Shown here piece by piece: positions 5,155 through 6,345 of a stretch of 6,345 nt of DNA. Position 1 is the stretch's first letter; each line of letters opens with the position of its first letter. Made by a program: the position numbers and the translations under genes. Where the stretch lies: contig DATFYI010000040.1 of the NCBI GenBank assembly GCA_035315125.1, positions 1 through 6,345 of the forward strand, in the 5' to 3' direction. This DNA is from DATFYI01 sp035315125. GTDB taxonomy: Bacteria > Chloroflexota > Anaerolineae > Anaerolineales > Anaerolineaceae. The notes beneath the pieces were generated by a model that saw nothing but the letters and a program-made list of their open reading frames with translations, was not told the origin of the DNA and made no database searches.

Positions 5155-5790
5155 TTAAGCCAGGCTAGGGATGCGACGGACCAGCTCGGCCCATTCATCA
5201 CCGATGGCCGCATGAATGAGCTGCTTGACCCCCGTGAAGACTGGCGCAGGCATCACCATTTGCCAGATGCGGGTCATGTTCTCGCGGTCGTCGTTGCCCA
5301 TCAAGGGAAACATCCAGACGATCACCTCCGGGAAACGTTCCTGCGGCACAGTGCTGGACATGATACCCACCGCCTTGGCCTGCTCGGGCATTGGTACCCG
5401 CTCTCGCATGATGCGGTAGAGGTGAGCATCTTCCTTGCCAAGATGAAGGTCGAGATGGAACTTGAATGCGGCAGAAGCACGCGCTGTCTGCAAAGGGTCA
5501 TTGGCAGAAAATGCCGCGTTCATAGCGTCAAAGGCGGCATCCAGGCCGCGGTGATCCCTCTCATAGGCCTCAGCTACCAGTGGCGCCACGGCTTCAACCG
5601 CTGGAAAGATGGCCAGCTCCTCGCCGTGGGCATGCCAGACCAGGATTTCGTTGAAGAATCGGTAACGCTCAACGGTCGGACCAAACCCCGGCTTGCCGCG
5701 GGCAGCGTCGAGCGCGGCAGCATCGATTATGCTCATGTCGTGCCGGAAGGCATTATGAATCGCCATAATTGCATCCAGTGGTTCTGTCAT
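5155..5790 (-). CDS. Hemerythrin HHE cation-binding domain protein
   Basis: The 211-residue soluble protein has an N-terminal four-helix hemerythrin-like domain (about 1-130). Candidate di-iron ligands fall in the expected helices: H12 and H17 in AIHNAFRHDM, H53 and H55 with E57/E58 in WHAHGEEL, H80 in YERDHRGLD, and H112, H116, E120 and H123 in FHLDLHLGKEDAHLY. Such domains bind O2 or act in NO or peroxide responses and iron handling; the role here cannot be narrowed. The C-terminal third (about 131-211), with VPQERFPEVIVWMFPLMGND and a run of aromatic and hydrophobic residues, is a helical extension seen in some bacterial members. The start at 5790 has AGGAGG about 8 bases upstream. Two dyads lie in its upstream region and may be regulatory. 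No terminator fits in the 9-base gap to the convergent gene, so the transcripts probably overlap. Confidence 0.85.
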   Translation of the reverse strand: MTEPLDAIMAIHNAFRHDMSIIDAAALDAARGKPGFGPTVERYRFFNEILVWHAHGEELAIFPAVEAVAPLVAEAYERDHRGLDAAFDAMNAAFSANDPLQTARASAAFKFHLDLHLGKEDAHLYRIMRERVPMPEQAKAVGIMSSTVPQERFPEVIVWMFPLMGNDDRENMTRIWQMVMPAPVFTGVKQLIHAAIGDEWAELVRRIPSLA

Positions 5791-5830
5791 ATTTCATTCC
5801 TCCTGGTACTTTCTGATGAGAATCTGAATG

Positions 5831-5855
5831 ACCCGCGGGTTATGCTACGAGCATA
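5831..5855 (-). promoter_or_regulatory. Paired dyads upstream of the hemerythrin gene
   Basis: The perfect 10-bp palindrome ACCCGCGGGT (5831-5840) directly abuts the perfect inverted repeat TATGCT-ACG-AGCATA (5841-5855). They lie 40-65 bases before the start codon at 5790, next to a weak promoter-like pair on the minus strand (TTCAAG, 17 bases, TATGAC). They could be repressor or activator sites, or adjacent leader hairpins. I cannot match them to a known regulator. Confidence 0.4.
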
Positions 5856-5970
5856 TTACAGGTCATATAGAAGGTAAACCATTGCTTGAATGAGGGGGGA
5901 TTCTGCCGGGATGACTGCGGCTGAGCCCGCAGGAGATGTGAATGGGGGTTACACCCTATCTCACCCACTT

Positions 5971-5987
5971 CCTGTTATTATAACAGG
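5971..5987. promoter_or_regulatory. Perfect 17-bp palindrome
   Basis: CCTGTTATTATAACAGG has 8-bp arms around a single central T. It is symmetric enough for a dimeric DNA-binding protein, or can form a small hairpin in either transcript. The TTTTT at 5998-6002 lies 10 bases past the stem, too far for a classic plus-strand terminator. Confidence 0.35.
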
Positions 5988-6047
5988 CCATCCAATCTTT
6001 TTGATTAAAAGACCTTTAGTAACTACTTAGCGATTCGAAGAAGATCA

Positions 6048-6078
6048 ACCACGAACCTTCGGCACGAGATACACGAAA
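6048..6078 (+). repeat. Dispersed CACGAA-type repeat, copy C
   Basis: It reads ACCACGAACCTTCGGC then ACGAGATACACGAAA and differs from the complement of 601-631 only at 6068 (G for A). The preceding ATCA (6044-6047) also continues the match to the degenerate copy at 399. It lies 22 bases past the stop of the right-edge gene. Confidence 0.8.
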
Positions 6079-6100
6079 TATCGGAAAATACAGTGGATGC

Positions 6101-6345
6101 TTACGCAGATTCAGCTAACATTTTTACTTTTGGCAGAACCCGTTGCCAAACCTGCGTGCTCATATCGCGGTATTTGGCTCCCTCCGGCATAGTGGAGAAA
6201 TCACCTTGCAAGAGATGTAAAATGGTTATACCGTTTTGCTCTTTTAGTCGAAAGGTGATGCCATCCTCCTCCGTGATGGGCGGCCTTTCACTACGAACAT
6301 CGAATACAGTAAAACGCAGCAGCTTATTCAGGACAAGCGCGGTTA
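6101..6345 (-). CDS. SRPBCC/AHSA1-like protein, partial (N-terminus beyond right edge)
   Basis: An open minus-strand frame enters from the right edge and stops at TAA 6103-6101, giving the last 80 residues. Visible segments are LLRFTVFDVRSERPPITEED, then GITFRLKEQNGITILHLLQG, DFSTMPEGAKYRD and, at the end, VWQRVLPKVKMLAESA. Alternating beta-strands followed by a long amphipathic C-terminal helix containing W-x-x-x-L-P are what one expects at the end of a START-like SRPBCC domain of the AHSA1 type (ligand-binding helix-grip fold). The family call is by eye and moderate; that the frame is coding is fairly safe, since it is open over 80 codons and ends naturally before a spacer. Confidence 0.6.
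   Translation of the reverse strand, partial: TALVLNKLLRFTVFDVRSERPPITEEDGITFRLKEQNGITILHLLQGDFSTMPEGAKYRDMSTQVWQRVLPKVKMLAESA

Larger units (their letters stand above)
5791..6100. other. Intergenic spacer upstream of hemerythrin and downstream of the right-edge gene
   Basis: No supported gene was found. From left to right it holds the hemerythrin Shine-Dalgarno, the paired dyads at 5831-5855, a hairpin CTGCGG/CCGCAG (5915-5920 and 5927-5932), the perfect 17-bp palindrome at 5971-5987, and the repeat copy at 6048-6078. No clear T-tailed terminator for the minus-strand gene that ends at 6101 was seen. Confidence 0.65.

Noticed and set aside
5212..5877. 221-codon plus-strand open frame
   Set aside because: It is antisense to the hemerythrin gene, whose metal-ligand histidines fit the minus strand. 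The plus-strand product has no family-like motifs.
5942..5983. 13-codon frame MGVTPYLTHFLLL with AGGAG six bases upstream
   Set aside because: It is very short, has no promoter or terminator, and its end overlaps the palindrome at 5971. A chance match is more likely than a leader peptide.
399..6078. CRISPR array
   Set aside because: The three repeat copies are far apart, partly inverted and not regularly spaced, and there are no cas genes.

Overview
The window is 6.3 kb of bacterial chromosome. Coding DNA is fairly GC-rich and is separated by AT-rich spacers of about 300 bases. The gene mix suggests a Chloroflexota (Anaerolineae-like) genome: a METTL7/UbiE-like methyltransferase, a stand-alone SagB-type oxidoreductase, a GH100/debranching-type glycosidase, a YghZ-type aldo-keto reductase, a hemerythrin, and spacers carrying copies of a short CACGAA-type repeat. 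The taxon is an inference; no rRNA or other marker gene is present.

Layout. At the left edge, on the minus strand, is the N-terminal 114 codons of a protein resembling the B12-dependent methionine synthase activation domain, with its own promoter. A spacer (345-646) follows, holding two inverted copies of a dispersed repeat. Next is a class I SAM methyltransferase (647-1405, plus), whose C-terminal tail looks like an artefact of a one-base frameshift. Convergent with it is a minus-strand two-gene operon (3551-1442): a SagB-type nitroreductase-fold enzyme followed 7 bases later by an (alpha/alpha)6 glycoside hydrolase. Between 3552 and 4152 are a small minus-strand gene for a 48-residue single-span membrane protein, with strong Shine-Dalgarno and terminator, and a plus-strand pair of hairpins ending in a T-tract that looks like an intrinsic terminator or small RNA. 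An aldo-keto reductase of the YghZ type (4153-5145, plus) converges, with a 9-base gap, on a hemerythrin-domain protein (5790-5155, minus). The last spacer (5791-6100) has several dyads and a third repeat copy. The right edge holds the 3' end of a minus-strand SRPBCC/AHSA1-like gene.

How the genes relate. The only convincing co-transcribed pair is SagB-like plus glycosidase. The others look like separate housekeeping or stress functions: methyl transfer, carbonyl detoxification, and di-iron O2/NO/redox chemistry. I see no CRISPR array, transposase, tRNA or rRNA, and no clear defence system. The least explained material is in the spacers: the small membrane protein, the double-hairpin RNA candidate, and the near-identical inverted 31-bp repeats that bracket most of the window.
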